Below, one piece after another: positions 50,710 to 59,460 of a DNA stretch of 64,000 nt. Location of the stretch: assembly GCF_025465275.1 (NCBI RefSeq), contig NZ_JAODNK010000137.1, positions 62,001-126,000 on the forward strand, given 5' to 3'. Position 1 is the first letter of the stretch. The number at the start of each line of letters is the position of its first letter. The translations under genes were made by a program, and so were the position numbers. The notes under the pieces were generated by a model. It did no database searches, was not told the DNA's origin, and saw only the letters and a list, made by a program, of their open reading frames with translations. The DNA comes from Nocardia sp. (GTDB lineage: Bacteria; Actinomycetota; Actinomycetes; Mycobacteriales; Mycobacteriaceae).

Positions 50710-52158
50710 TCAGAACCCGGGCGGGCGCCGAAATCCGCCGACTACCTCCGCTAGGCACTGCACAAAGCGGACTGCGGTGCGGTCATGCAAATAGGGTGCG
50801 ATCACCTGGATGCCGATCGGAAGCCCGTCGCGTGTGGTTCCGATCGGAGCCACCGCCGCCGGGAGATGATTGAGCGCTGACGGTGCCATCCAGGTGAGCA
50901 TCTCGCGGTACGGCCGGTCGCTGCCATCGACCCGCAGTGTCCGGACCGACCAGCCGGGATCAGGACGTTGGTCGTGAGGGAAGGCGGCCGTCGGGCTGAC
51001 CGGGCAGACGAGTACGTCGATGTCACGGAAGAACTCGTTCCAGCGGCGGCGTGAGTGTTGGCGACGTTCGTCGAGCGCATGCCAGGCGCGAAAACGGACC
51101 GTCAGGTCCGACCCGAACCCGCCTGATATCCCTTCGGCCGCTGCGAGTTCCACGAGTCCGGTGTACGACTCCTCCGGCTCGACCAGTCCGCTTTGCGCCA
51201 TCAACAACGGCTGATAGAGGGCCATCGTTTCCTCGAGTCCGATCGGCCCCCCGCGCTCGACCACCATGGTGCCCTCGGATCTGACCGCCGCCAGCGTCGC
51301 CTCCATAACCGCGACCAACTCACGGTCGACGGGGCAAAACGGGTCGTCGATCCATGCTGCGACGCGGAACTCGCGCAGATTGCCTGCCCTCGACCGGGGC
51401 AGATTCAGTCGCCACGCCGGTGCATTGTCGCGATCCGGCCCGGCAAGGAGGTCGAGGCCCAGGTCCAGGTCGTCGGCGTGCCTGCCGAGCGGGCCGAGCA
51501 CCGCCATATCGAACTCTGCCAGCGACCCGGGAGCATGTCCTGAGACGCTCCCTTGTCTGGGCACAATGCCGAACGATGGGCGCAGCCCGTAAATGCCACA
51601 GAAATGGGCGGGCACCCGAATCGAACCCGCCGTATCGCCGCCGAGCTCCAGCCCGGTCAACCCCGCGGCGAGCGCTGCCGCGGACCCACCCGACGAACCG
51701 CCGGGTCCGCGCGTGAGGTCCCACGGATTGTTCGTAGTCCCGTATATCTCGTTGTAGGTCTGCCAGTCCCGGGCATCGGCAGGCAGATTGGACTTGCCGA
51801 ATACGATCGCGCCCGCGTTCTTAAGCCGCGCGACGGCCTCGGCATCAGTAGTCGAAACATGGTGCCCCCAGCGTTCGGAACCACCGGTGGTCCGCATGCC
51901 GGCGACTTCGAGACTGTCCTTGATGGTCACGGGGACACCGTGCAGAGGGCCGAGTGACTCGCCCCCGGAGGTCTTGCGATCAGCCTCCCGCGCCGCGGCT
52001 TTCGCGGTCTCCTCATCCCGCGCGATGATCGCGTTCACCTGCGGACCGAACTGGTCCACTCGGGTCAGGTAATAGTCGAGAAGCTCAACGCTCGACACCT
52101 CCTTTGTCGCGACGGCAGCCGCGAGCTCACCGGCGGAGCAAAATGCTAGATCGGTCAT
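50710..52158 (-). CDS. Amidase-signature family amidase
   Basis: A 482-residue amidase with the Ser-cisSer-Lys triad: Lys 80 (PVTIKDS), cis-Ser 155 (GPGGSSGGSAAALAAG) and Ser 179 (LGGDTAGSIRVP). It hydrolyses a carboxamide to acid and ammonia. In this setting it could feed the UbiD substrate from its amide, for instance phenazine-1-carboxamide to the acid; that is inference. The GTTCCG/CGGAAC element lies about 100 bp upstream, as at the aldehyde dehydrogenase promoter. Confidence 0.9.
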   Translation of the reverse strand: MTDLAFCSAGELAAAVATKEVSSVELLDYYLTRVDQFGPQVNAIIARDEETAKAAAREADRKTSGGESLGPLHGVPVTIKDSLEVAGMRTTGGSERWGHHVSTTDAEAVARLKNAGAIVFGKSNLPADARDWQTYNEIYGTTNNPWDLTRGPGGSSGGSAAALAAGLTGLELGGDTAGSIRVPAHFCGIYGLRPSFGIVPRQGSVSGHAPGSLAEFDMAVLGPLGRHADDLDLGLDLLAGPDRDNAPAWRLNLPRSRAGNLREFRVAAWIDDPFCPVDRELVAVMEATLAAVRSEGTMVVERGGPIGLEETMALYQPLLMAQSGLVEPEESYTGLVELAAAEGISGGFGSDLTVRFRAWHALDERRQHSRRRWNEFFRDIDVLVCPVSPTAAFPHDQRPDPGWSVRTLRVDGSDRPYREMLTWMAPSALNHLPAAVAPIGTTRDGLPIGIQVIAPYLHDRTAVRFVQCLAEVVGGFRRPPGF

Positions 52159-52249
52159 ACGAACCTCCTGAAACCGTGAACCCCGGCGATCACACCTCGG
52201 CCGGACAGCGGTTCAGGTTCGCCGAAGCAGACGTCGGCCGCTAGCGCGT

Positions 52250-52276
52250 CGTTCCGTCAGGTGGGCCGCCGGAACG
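52250..52276. promoter_or_regulatory. Inverted repeat CGTTCCG-N13-CGGAACG upstream of amidase
   Basis: Perfect 7+7 arms (52250-52256, 52270-52276) lie in the 162-bp gap between the kinase-ATPase stop and the amidase start. It has the same half-sites as the palindrome at 49124-49140 but a longer spacer. It could equally be a hairpin terminator for the kinase gene, with which it would read in RNA. Confidence 0.45.
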
Positions 52277-52320
52277 GGAAAATGCCGCGGAAATACCGGC
52301 CCGCAACGACTTCGGCACCG

Positions 52321-55300
52321 TCACTTGCCGAGTGCGTAGGCCACGGCGGCTGCGGCCGGCATGGCTTCACCGGTCTGGCTCGCGGCTGCGAATCCTGCTG
52401 CCCCGAGTGCCGACTTGGCAGACCGGACGCATTCGGCGTGGCTGGTGAGTAGGTTCGGTGAGGAGATCGGCCAGCCGCTTGCCGCGGCGCCCCGGGCTGC
52501 GGCGGCCCCCATGAGCACCGCGGCGCGTTCCGGGTCGGTGTCGCAGGCGATCCAGGCCAGGGCTTCCAGGCACATCGCGGTGCCGACCGGATCGTCGACC
52601 AGCTGGGCCAGTCGTGTGAGCGCTTCTTCCAAAAGTGCTGTGGCTCGGTCTGATTCACCGGTCTGCCACTTCAGCACCCCCAGTGCCCACTGCGCGTAGG
52701 ACCGGCCTACCGATTCGCCCCGGGACTCGGTGATCTCCAGGACCTGCACGTAGCAGTCGCTCGCCTGCTCGGTGGATCCGGACATTGCGTGGCACAGGCC
52801 CAGGATGATCAGTGCCTCGACCAGTGGAGCGATTCGGTGCTGGCGGCCGAATTCCGGCACGACCTCCGTCAGCAGAGTGCGGGCGCGCGGGATCTGCCCG
52901 CTGCTGTAGGCGTGAAAGCCTTCGGCGTAGGTCGCGATCACATCGACGGCCGGGTCCGTCAATACCGCTGCCAGCGCCTGTCCTTCCTGGACCAACCCTG
53001 CGGCGACCTCGAAATCCCCCTGCATATCGGCGAGCGCGCTGTCGGCGTAAAGCGCCATCACGTGCTCGGCGCGGGGGTGGCCCCTGTCGCCATTGAGCAG
53101 CCGATCGAACCAGTGTCGGCCTTCGCCGTACAGGCCGCGCGAACTCCAGAACAGATACAGCGCGGACGCGATTCGAAGTCCGGGCACCGGGTCATCGGAA
53201 ACGCAGAACTCCATGGCATCTCGCAGATTCGACTGCTCGCGCTCGAGTCGCGCGATCCAATCCAGCTGCCGCGCACCGACCCACTCGTCCTGCGCCTGTA
53301 ATGCCAACCGCAGGAACCAGTCCCGATGCCTGCGCCGGAGCTCCAGATATTCGCCATTGTGCTGCGCCTGCTCGCGTCCGTAGTCGCGCAGGATCTCGAG
53401 CATGCGGTATCGCACCGTCGATCCCTCGGGCTCGCACAACAGGATCGATTTGTCGACCAGCGCGGTCAGGATGTCGAGGACGTCATCGGAGGCCATCGCC
53501 ACATCGCAAACCTGTTCTGCGGCATCGAGATCGATGCCACCGGCGAACACCGACAACCGCGACCACATCAGCTGCTCCTGCGAGGTGCACAGCTGGTAAC
53601 TCCACTCGATGCACCGCCGCAGCGCCTGCTGCCGAGTGGATGACCCACGGGCGCCGCGAGTCAGCACCCCCAGGGAATCGGCGAGACGACCCAGAAGCTG
53701 TTCGGGCGACATGGCCCGCAGGCGCGCGGCAGCCAGTTCGATCGCCAACGGCACCCCGTCCAACCGCCGGCAGATCTGGACCACAACCGTCCAATTGTCC
53801 TCGGTGAGTTCGAATGTCGGTACTGCCGCCCGCGCCCGCTCGGCGAACAAGGTAACCGCCGCATAGCGCGCGGCCGCCTGCCGCGACGGCTCGCGGCCGG
53901 ATTCGGGAATGGTCAGCGGCGGCACTCGCAACACGGCCTCCCCGTCGATGCCCAGCGGTTCGCGGCTGGTGACCAGGATCTGCAGCCGCGCACAGCCTTT
54001 CAGCAGCGTCTCGCACAGCTTCGCCGCACCGTCGATCACCTGCTCGCAATTGTCGAGGATCAGCAGCCCTCGACGCGATCCCAGGAAATCGAGCAGTGTG
54101 TCCTCGGGTGACTGCACCGCCTCTCGCAAACCCAGCGCGGCGACCACCACACCGGATACGAGCGCTTCGTCGACCAGTTCGCCCAATTCGACAAACCACA
54201 ACCCGTCCGCGAAGTCGCCCTCGGCCGCCGTGGCGAGGCGGACAGCCAACCGGGTCTTACCGACTCCCCCGATACCCGCCAAGGTGACCAGCCGAGCGGT
54301 CGACAGCAGGTGTTTCGCGGATGCGACTTCGCGGTCGCGGCCTACGAGACTGGTCAACTCCAGTGGCAGGTTCCGGATCGCCCCACCCTGGCGCACCGCC
54401 CGGGTGATCGGTCCGGCATCGGACCGAGGCGCGTCGTCCTCGATCCGCAATGCCATCTCATCGACTCGAAACCCATTGCGCCCCTGAATATCACGGAGTT
54501 CATCCCCGAGCGCCGCGGCGCTTCGCTGCCGGTCTTCCGGATGAGCAGACATCGCCCGCTCGATCACCGCGGACACATCGTCGGGGATACCCGCCCCGCG
54601 GAGATCCGGTACCGGCTCGGTGGTGATCCGCACGAATTGCGCCACCACCTGCTCCCCGGAATGGCGCTCGAATGCGGCATGGCCGGTGAGCGCGCAGAAG
54701 AGCGTGGCACCCAGGCTGTAGATGTCCGACGCGGCGCTCGGGGTGCCTCCGGTGAGAACTTCGGGTGCGGTGAAGGCCGGAGACCCGGTCACGACCCCGG
54801 TCTCGGTCTGGAAGCCCCCCGAGAAGTGGGCGATCCCGAAATCGGTGAGCGCGGGCTCTCCGTAATCGGTGCGAAGGATATTGGCGGGCTTGATATCGCG
54901 ATGCAGAACGCCGAGCCGATGGAGGGTTTCGAGCGCGCCGGCCAGATGAATACCCAGGTGGAGGAGGTCTTCCAGGGGCAGCGCTCCGGTGCGCCGAATT
55001 CTCGCGTCGAGCGAGCCCTGCGCGCAGTACTGCATGACTATGAACGGGCGGCCGCCGCTGGTACTTCCGACCTCCAGCGCATTGACCACATTGGGGTGAC
55101 CGGTCAGTCGTCCCATCGCACGCTGTTCCCGAAGGAAACGGTCGCGGTTCTCGGCCTCGAGATCGGCGGTCAGCACCTTGACCGCTACCGTTCGATCCAG
55201 AGCAGGCTGGCGACAGCGGTACACGACTCCGAAACCGCCCCGCCCGATCTCTTCGACATCCTCGAACCCCGCTGCCTCCAGCTCAGCGACCAGCGGCGAG

Positions 55301-55344
55301 GCCACTAGGTCGCGCTGCGTTTCGGACGGCTCGGGATCGTTCAT
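52321..55344 (-). CDS. Ser/Thr protein kinase fused to AAA/NB-ARC-type ATPase and TPR region (PknK-like)
   Basis: A 1007-residue protein. Kinase domain (about 30-285): glycine loop IGRGGFGVVY, Lys 56, HRDIKPAN (Asp 150) and DFG (Asp 168). Then an ATPase with Walker A AGIGGVGKTR (about 357-364), Walker B LLILDNCEQ and TSREPL, then helical repeats to the end. The order matches mycobacterial PknK. The ATPase-TPR part is clearly paralogous to the LuxR regulator at 40.4 kb. It stops at AAAAVAYALGK, the point where that paralogue continues into its HTH, so no DNA-binding domain is present. It may act by phosphorylating or binding another regulator. Confidence 0.9.
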   Translation of the reverse strand: MNDPEPSETQRDLVASPLVAELEAAGFEDVEEIGRGGFGVVYRCRQPALDRTVAVKVLTADLEAENRDRFLREQRAMGRLTGHPNVVNALEVGSTSGGRPFIVMQYCAQGSLDARIRRTGALPLEDLLHLGIHLAGALETLHRLGVLHRDIKPANILRTDYGEPALTDFGIAHFSGGFQTETGVVTGSPAFTAPEVLTGGTPSAASDIYSLGATLFCALTGHAAFERHSGEQVVAQFVRITTEPVPDLRGAGIPDDVSAVIERAMSAHPEDRQRSAAALGDELRDIQGRNGFRVDEMALRIEDDAPRSDAGPITRAVRQGGAIRNLPLELTSLVGRDREVASAKHLLSTARLVTLAGIGGVGKTRLAVRLATAAEGDFADGLWFVELGELVDEALVSGVVVAALGLREAVQSPEDTLLDFLGSRRGLLILDNCEQVIDGAAKLCETLLKGCARLQILVTSREPLGIDGEAVLRVPPLTIPESGREPSRQAAARYAAVTLFAERARAAVPTFELTEDNWTVVVQICRRLDGVPLAIELAAARLRAMSPEQLLGRLADSLGVLTRGARGSSTRQQALRRCIEWSYQLCTSQEQLMWSRLSVFAGGIDLDAAEQVCDVAMASDDVLDILTALVDKSILLCEPEGSTVRYRMLEILRDYGREQAQHNGEYLELRRRHRDWFLRLALQAQDEWVGARQLDWIARLEREQSNLRDAMEFCVSDDPVPGLRIASALYLFWSSRGLYGEGRHWFDRLLNGDRGHPRAEHVMALYADSALADMQGDFEVAAGLVQEGQALAAVLTDPAVDVIATYAEGFHAYSSGQIPRARTLLTEVVPEFGRQHRIAPLVEALIILGLCHAMSGSTEQASDCYVQVLEITESRGESVGRSYAQWALGVLKWQTGESDRATALLEEALTRLAQLVDDPVGTAMCLEALAWIACDTDPERAAVLMGAAAARGAAASGWPISSPNLLTSHAECVRSAKSALGAAGFAAASQTGEAMPAAAAVAYALGK

Positions 55345-55484
55345 CTTTACCAGAATCTATCGGGCCCTCACCATATCGCTGCCCGAGAGCCGGTGCCAGG
55401 ATCTGTGCTGCTCAGCGAACAAGCTTCGCTTCAGCAATCGATGCGCCTGCGGGCTCCTCGGATACGGGATAGTGCGACGATTCG

Positions 55485-55501
55485 ATACCTCCATGGGGTA
55501 T
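55485..55501. promoter_or_regulatory. CsoR-like operator box 1 (ATACC-N7-GGTAT)
   Basis: ATACC-TCCATGG-GGTAT upstream of the MFS exporter has a perfect dyad with a palindromic CCATGG centre. It has the same arms and spacing as box 2, whose start is 50 bp away. The pattern resembles operators of the CsoR/RcnR/FrmR repressors. Confidence 0.5.
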
Positions 55502-55534
55502 GAAATGAATCACGGAGGGATAGGTTCCACCGAC

Positions 55535-55551
55535 ATACCCCCTATGGGTAT
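55535..55551. promoter_or_regulatory. CsoR-like operator box 2 (ATACC-N7-GGTAT)
   Basis: ATACCCCCTATGGGTAT closely resembles known CsoR-type operators (an A/T-rich end, G/C tract and dyad). It runs into TATATA, a possible -10 element for the MFS gene 61 bp downstream. Binding here would block transcription. No CsoR gene is in the window. Confidence 0.6.
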
Positions 55552-55615
55552 ATATGGACGAGTTCAGTTTCCCTGCGGCACACGCACAGTGGTCCGCACG
55601 TCCAAGGAGTGAGTC

Positions 55616-57049
55616 ATGTCCGCCCACACCCCGGCACCACCGTCCTCGCGGCGCTGGATCGCCCTCGCCCTCATTGCCCTGGCCCAGTTCATGGTCATCA
55701 TGGACACCTCGATCATCGGGGTCGCCCTGCCGAAAATGCAGGACTCCCTGGGCTTCTCCCAGGAGAACCTGTCCTGGGTCTTCAATGCCTACGTGGTGGT
55801 CTTCGGCGGCCTGCTGCTGCTCGGTGGCAAACTCTCCGACATCCTCGGCGCGCGGCGCATCTTCCAGGCAGGCTGGGCGATCCTCGGCGCCGGATCGCTG
55901 GTCGCGGGCCTCGCCTCCTCCGCGACCGTCGAACTGATCGGCCGCGGCGTCCAGGGCGCGGGCGCGGCGCTCATCGCACCGTCGGCATTGACCCTGCTCA
56001 TGATGCTGTTCGGGTCGAATCCCCGAGAGCTGACCAAGGCGTTCGCCGTCTACGGCGCGGCGGCACCCGCAGGCGGCACAGCCGGCGTATTCCTCGGCGG
56101 TGTGATCACCGAATACGCCTCGTGGCCTTGGGTTTTCTATATCAATATCCCGCTCGCCCTGCTGGCGCTGGTCGCCGCACCCCTGCTGCTGCCGAGCGGC
56201 GCGCTCGCCCCGCACGGCTCGGTCGACCTGCTCGGCGCGGTCACTGCCACCCTCGGCCTCGGTGCCGCGGTCTTCGCCGTGGTCCGCGCGCCGGAGAGCG
56301 GCTGGCTCTCGGGCTCCACCTGGGGCGTGCTCGCCATCGCCGCCGTCCTGCTGGCCGCCTTCATCGCCCTGCAGGTGCGCCGCCGAGAGCCGCTGATGCC
56401 GCTGTCGGTCTTCCGGTCCCCGAACCTGGGCGCAGCCAATCTGGCACAGGTGCTGCTGGGCGCGGCGTGGGTGCCGATGTGGTTCTTCCTCAACCTCTAC
56501 CTGCAGCAGGTGCTCGGCTACTCCGCCTTCCCGTCGGGCGCGGCGCTGCTGCCGATGACCGCGCTCATCATGGTGGGCATGGTCGCGCTGTCGCCGAAGC
56601 TGTTCGTACGCTTCGGGGCTCGGACCATGATCGTTACCGGGCTGTTGCTGCTGGCCGCCGGACTGGTGTGGCTGTCGTTCATTCGCCCCGACGGCAACTT
56701 CTGGATCGACGTGCTGCCCGGCTCGCTGGTCGCCGCCCTGGGTATGTCGCTGGCCTTCGTGCCGTCACTACAGACCGCCATCTCGGCCGCACCACCGCAG
56801 GAGGGCGGCCTGGCCTCCGGCATCGTGAACACCAGCTACCAGATCGGCTCGGCCCTCGGCCTGGCCGTCGTCACCGCCATCGCAGCCGCGGCAGGCACCG
56901 AAACGCTCGGTGACACAGTAGCTCTCACCGACGGCTTCCAGGCAGCCTTCCGCACGGCCGCCCTCATCGGCGTCATAGCGGCCGTCGCAGCCGCGGTCAC
57001 CTTCCGCCGCCCCGCCCGCACCGTCGAGGAGGTCCCCGCCCAAGTGTGA
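55616..57049 (+). CDS. DHA2-family (EmrB/QacA-type) multidrug exporter
   Basis: A 477-residue, fourteen-helix MFS protein. Motif D1-like ALAQFMVIMDTSIIGVALPKMQ, motif A GGKLSDILGARRIF, motif B-like RGVQGAGAALIAPSAL and motif C PAGGTAGVFLGGVI place it in the drug:H+ antiporter family 2. It exports hydrophobic compounds or dyes. AAGGAG lies before the ATG. The two palindromic boxes upstream suggest control by a CsoR-family metal or thiol sensor rather than by a neighbouring TetR gene; none is present. Confidence 0.9.
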   Translation: MSAHTPAPPSSRRWIALALIALAQFMVIMDTSIIGVALPKMQDSLGFSQENLSWVFNAYVVVFGGLLLLGGKLSDILGARRIFQAGWAILGAGSLVAGLASSATVELIGRGVQGAGAALIAPSALTLLMMLFGSNPRELTKAFAVYGAAAPAGGTAGVFLGGVITEYASWPWVFYINIPLALLALVAAPLLLPSGALAPHGSVDLLGAVTATLGLGAAVFAVVRAPESGWLSGSTWGVLAIAAVLLAAFIALQVRRREPLMPLSVFRSPNLGAANLAQVLLGAAWVPMWFFLNLYLQQVLGYSAFPSGAALLPMTALIMVGMVALSPKLFVRFGARTMIVTGLLLLAAGLVWLSFIRPDGNFWIDVLPGSLVAALGMSLAFVPSLQTAISAAPPQEGGLASGIVNTSYQIGSALGLAVVTAIAAAAGTETLGDTVALTDGFQAAFRTAALIGVIAAVAAAVTFRRPARTVEEVPAQV

Positions 57050-57066
57050 ACCGCCGCAATCGAATT

Positions 57067-57104
57067 CGCCCGTCCACAACCCACTTCGGGTCGGTGGCCG
57101 GGCG
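57067..57104. terminator. Bidirectional hairpin after the exporter gene
   Basis: Stem segments CGCCCG/CGGGCG, CCAC/GTGG and ACCC/GGGT, with single-base bulges, surround the loop ACTTC; TTT follows on the plus strand. It lies between the convergent ends of the MFS and ABM-family genes. Confidence 0.65.
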
Positions 57105-57167
57105 TTTCGACGTCAGGCAGTCGGACAGCACATTTCGTCGCTCGTCCCACTGCACAAAGGTGGGGGT

Positions 57168-57455
57168 TCAGACTGCGGTGAAGTACTCGATCTTCGGGGC
57201 GCCCGCGAGCAGGGGGGCCATCAGCTTGCCGGCGGCGCGGAAATGATCGGAGCGGCCGTGGGCTTCGACAGCCGCGTCGTCGGAATACAGTTCGAAGAAC
57301 CGGTAGTTCTCGGCATCGGTTCGTGAGCGCACCAGCTGGTAGGTCAGGTTCCCGGGCTCATTGGCCCGGATCTGTTCGATGAGGTCGGCGACGACGGATT
57401 CGAACTCCGCACCCGCACCGGCCTTGACGGTTACCTCGGCAATGACTGCGATCAT
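57168..57455 (-). CDS. ABM-family quinol monooxygenase-like protein
   Basis: A 95-residue dimeric ferredoxin-like alpha+beta barrel of the antibiotic biosynthesis monooxygenase family. MIAVIAEVTVKAGAGAEFESVVADLIEQIRANEPGNLTYQL and ENYRFFELYSDDAAVEAHGRSDHFRAAG match YgiN-like quinol monooxygenases in length and pattern. It has no cofactor and may oxidise quinols or phenols. GGAG lies seven bases before the ATG at 57455. It follows the CoA-transferase gene on the same strand after 71 bp. Confidence 0.83.
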   Translation of the reverse strand: MIAVIAEVTVKAGAGAEFESVVADLIEQIRANEPGNLTYQLVRSRTDAENYRFFELYSDDAAVEAHGRSDHFRAAGKLMAPLLAGAPKIEYFTAV

Positions 57456-57526
57456 GATTTCTCTCCTTTTCGTGCGACGGTACCTGTCGTCGCCGGCCGT
57501 TGATGCGGTCGGGCGACACAATCTGC

Positions 57527-59431
57527 TCACCTCGGCAGGTAGAGCCCGCCCGTTGCCCAGCGGTCGGCGACGATCGCGGCGCTGTGCAGTTGTGCGATGT
57601 CCTGCGGTGTACGTCCCAGTTCCGCGAGGATCTCAGCGGTGTGCTGGCCCGGGAACGGCGCGGGGCTCAGCGATCGACGGGGTGTGAAGTCGCTGCGGAC
57701 CCAGCTGGCGACGGGAACCCAGTAGCGCAATCCGCTCGGATGGTCGACGAATTCCACTCGCCCCGAGGGGCCTTCACTCGATTCGGGTGCGGCTTCCGGT
57801 TTCGCGGGTGCGGGGTTTCGTGCGGCCGGCGCTGCTCGCCGCATCATGCGGCCGGTCACGATCGGATGCGCGGCCCAATCCTGTTCCAGCGCATAGCGAA
57901 CCGCCTCGGCCACGGTGTATCGAGCGATGCGTGCGGGTAGATCGGCGGGCACACCTACGCCCGGCGTTCGGGTGCTGCGATCACCCGCGCTCAGAAATAA
58001 CCACCCGTCACGTGCTTTGTAGATCTGATCGGCCGGATCGGTGCCGCTCGCGTCGAGCCCGCTGGGTTCGGTCCCGTCACCGTTCAGGAACGGCAGTTGA
58101 ATCCAGGTCGCCATGCGGGCCAGCGAGGTTCGCGCACTGATGTCGTACCCGCTTCGGCTGCGCGCGACCAGCCCGAGGATCGCCGCGAACGCGCCCGAGT
58201 ATCCGGTGAAATAGTCGATGCAGGAAGCCAATCCATGCAGTGCCGGGGTACGTTCCCCGCCGTAGCGGGTCATGATGCCGGTGGCCGCCTGCAGGGTCGG
58301 GTCGTAGCCGGGCAGCAGGTCGGACGCTGCCTGATCCGGGCCACCGTGGGCCGTCATGGCCACCGTGATCACTCGACGGTCGACCCGATGGGCGCTGTCC
58401 GGATCGAACCCGAGCCGCCTTGCCTGATGCGGTAAACAGTTGTGGGCCAGCACATCCGCGCGCGCGATCAGATCGCGCAGCACCCCCTGACCGCCTTCGG
58501 TAGCCAAGTCGACGGCGATGCTTCGCTTACCCGGATTCACCTCGAGGCCGAAATGCAGGGTCTGGCGCGGCCCCATCTTCGGCACAGTCGGCACGATCTG
58601 GACGACGTCGGCACCGAGTTCGGCGAGGGTCCTGGCGCAGGACGGGCCGGCGATCACGTTCGACAAATCGAGCACCGTGATGCCGTCCAGCCAACCGGTC
58701 GCGGGCCGTGCGCCGGTAGCGATCGGATCGAAGGTGCGCGCATGAGGCCAAGTGCCCGTTGCGGTTTCGGGATCGGTGAGACCGGCTGCTGTCACATCCA
58801 CCTGCGGCCCCGGTTCGACGTGGTCGCCGGCCCGCCGCACGATTCCGTTCCCGAGAGCGAGTGCGTGTTCGACCCATTCGGCGGTGGTGCGCTGCATCGC
58901 GGCGGGCACGCCCGATTCGGTGAGCCGCTGTTCCCATTCCTGTGCGGGCAGTCGGCGAAAGGCCGGCAGCGACAGATCGCTGTAGAAACCACATGCCGCC
59001 GAGATGGCACCCTCCCAGCCCGGCATCGAGCTACGCTCGTCATGGCGGGAGAACCCCGGCAGGGACAGATAGATCACGCCGGGGTTCGTCGCCACCACCT
59101 GCGCATATCCGAATCCGAGGCGGTCCATCACGCCCGGCCTGAAGTTCTCGATCACCACATCGGCGGCCTCGACAAGCACCCGCACGCGCGCGGCCGCATC
59201 GACATCGCGGAGGTCGATGACCCGAACGCTCTTGCCGCGCTGCAGAATTGCCGATGTGGCCGGATCCGTACCACTACCGCCGGGCGGCTGCACCACGATC
59301 ACATCGGCACCCTGATCAGCCAGAAAGACACCGGCCAGCGGACCCGCCAGATAGTGGCCGAACTCGACCACCCGCAACCCGCTCAGTGCGGTGGCATCCT
59401 GCCGATCCTTCGACCTGTCGGGCATGCCCAC
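57527..59431 (-). CDS. Duplicated family III CoA-transferase (CaiB/BaiF)
   Basis: A 634-residue protein with two CaiB-like modules. The first (about 14-225) opens with LSGLRVVEFGHYLAGPLAGVFLADQGADVI and has GKSVRVIDLRD and VVIENFRPGVMDRLG. The second (about 245-550) opens with LDGITVLDLSNVIAGPSCARTLAELGADVV and repeats GKRSIAVDLATEGG and DVLAHNCLPHQARRLGFD. Usual family members have one module of about 400 residues. The second lacks part of the C-terminal small domain and the first is cut short, so one may be structural. It should move CoA between carboxylic acids. GTG at 59431 is chosen because AGGAG lies seven bases upstream. Confidence 0.82.
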   Translation of the reverse strand: MGMPDRSKDRQDATALSGLRVVEFGHYLAGPLAGVFLADQGADVIVVQPPGGSGTDPATSAILQRGKSVRVIDLRDVDAAARVRVLVEAADVVIENFRPGVMDRLGFGYAQVVATNPGVIYLSLPGFSRHDERSSMPGWEGAISAACGFYSDLSLPAFRRLPAQEWEQRLTESGVPAAMQRTTAEWVEHALALGNGIVRRAGDHVEPGPQVDVTAAGLTDPETATGTWPHARTFDPIATGARPATGWLDGITVLDLSNVIAGPSCARTLAELGADVVQIVPTVPKMGPRQTLHFGLEVNPGKRSIAVDLATEGGQGVLRDLIARADVLAHNCLPHQARRLGFDPDSAHRVDRRVITVAMTAHGGPDQAASDLLPGYDPTLQAATGIMTRYGGERTPALHGLASCIDYFTGYSGAFAAILGLVARSRSGYDISARTSLARMATWIQLPFLNGDGTEPSGLDASGTDPADQIYKARDGWLFLSAGDRSTRTPGVGVPADLPARIARYTVAEAVRYALEQDWAAHPIVTGRMMRRAAPAARNPAPAKPEAAPESSEGPSGRVEFVDHPSGLRYWVPVASWVRSDFTPRRSLSPAPFPGQHTAEILAELGRTPQDIAQLHSAAIVADRWATGGLYLPR

Positions 59432-59460
59432 GGTGGCACTCCTTGTCGATCCTCGAGGAA

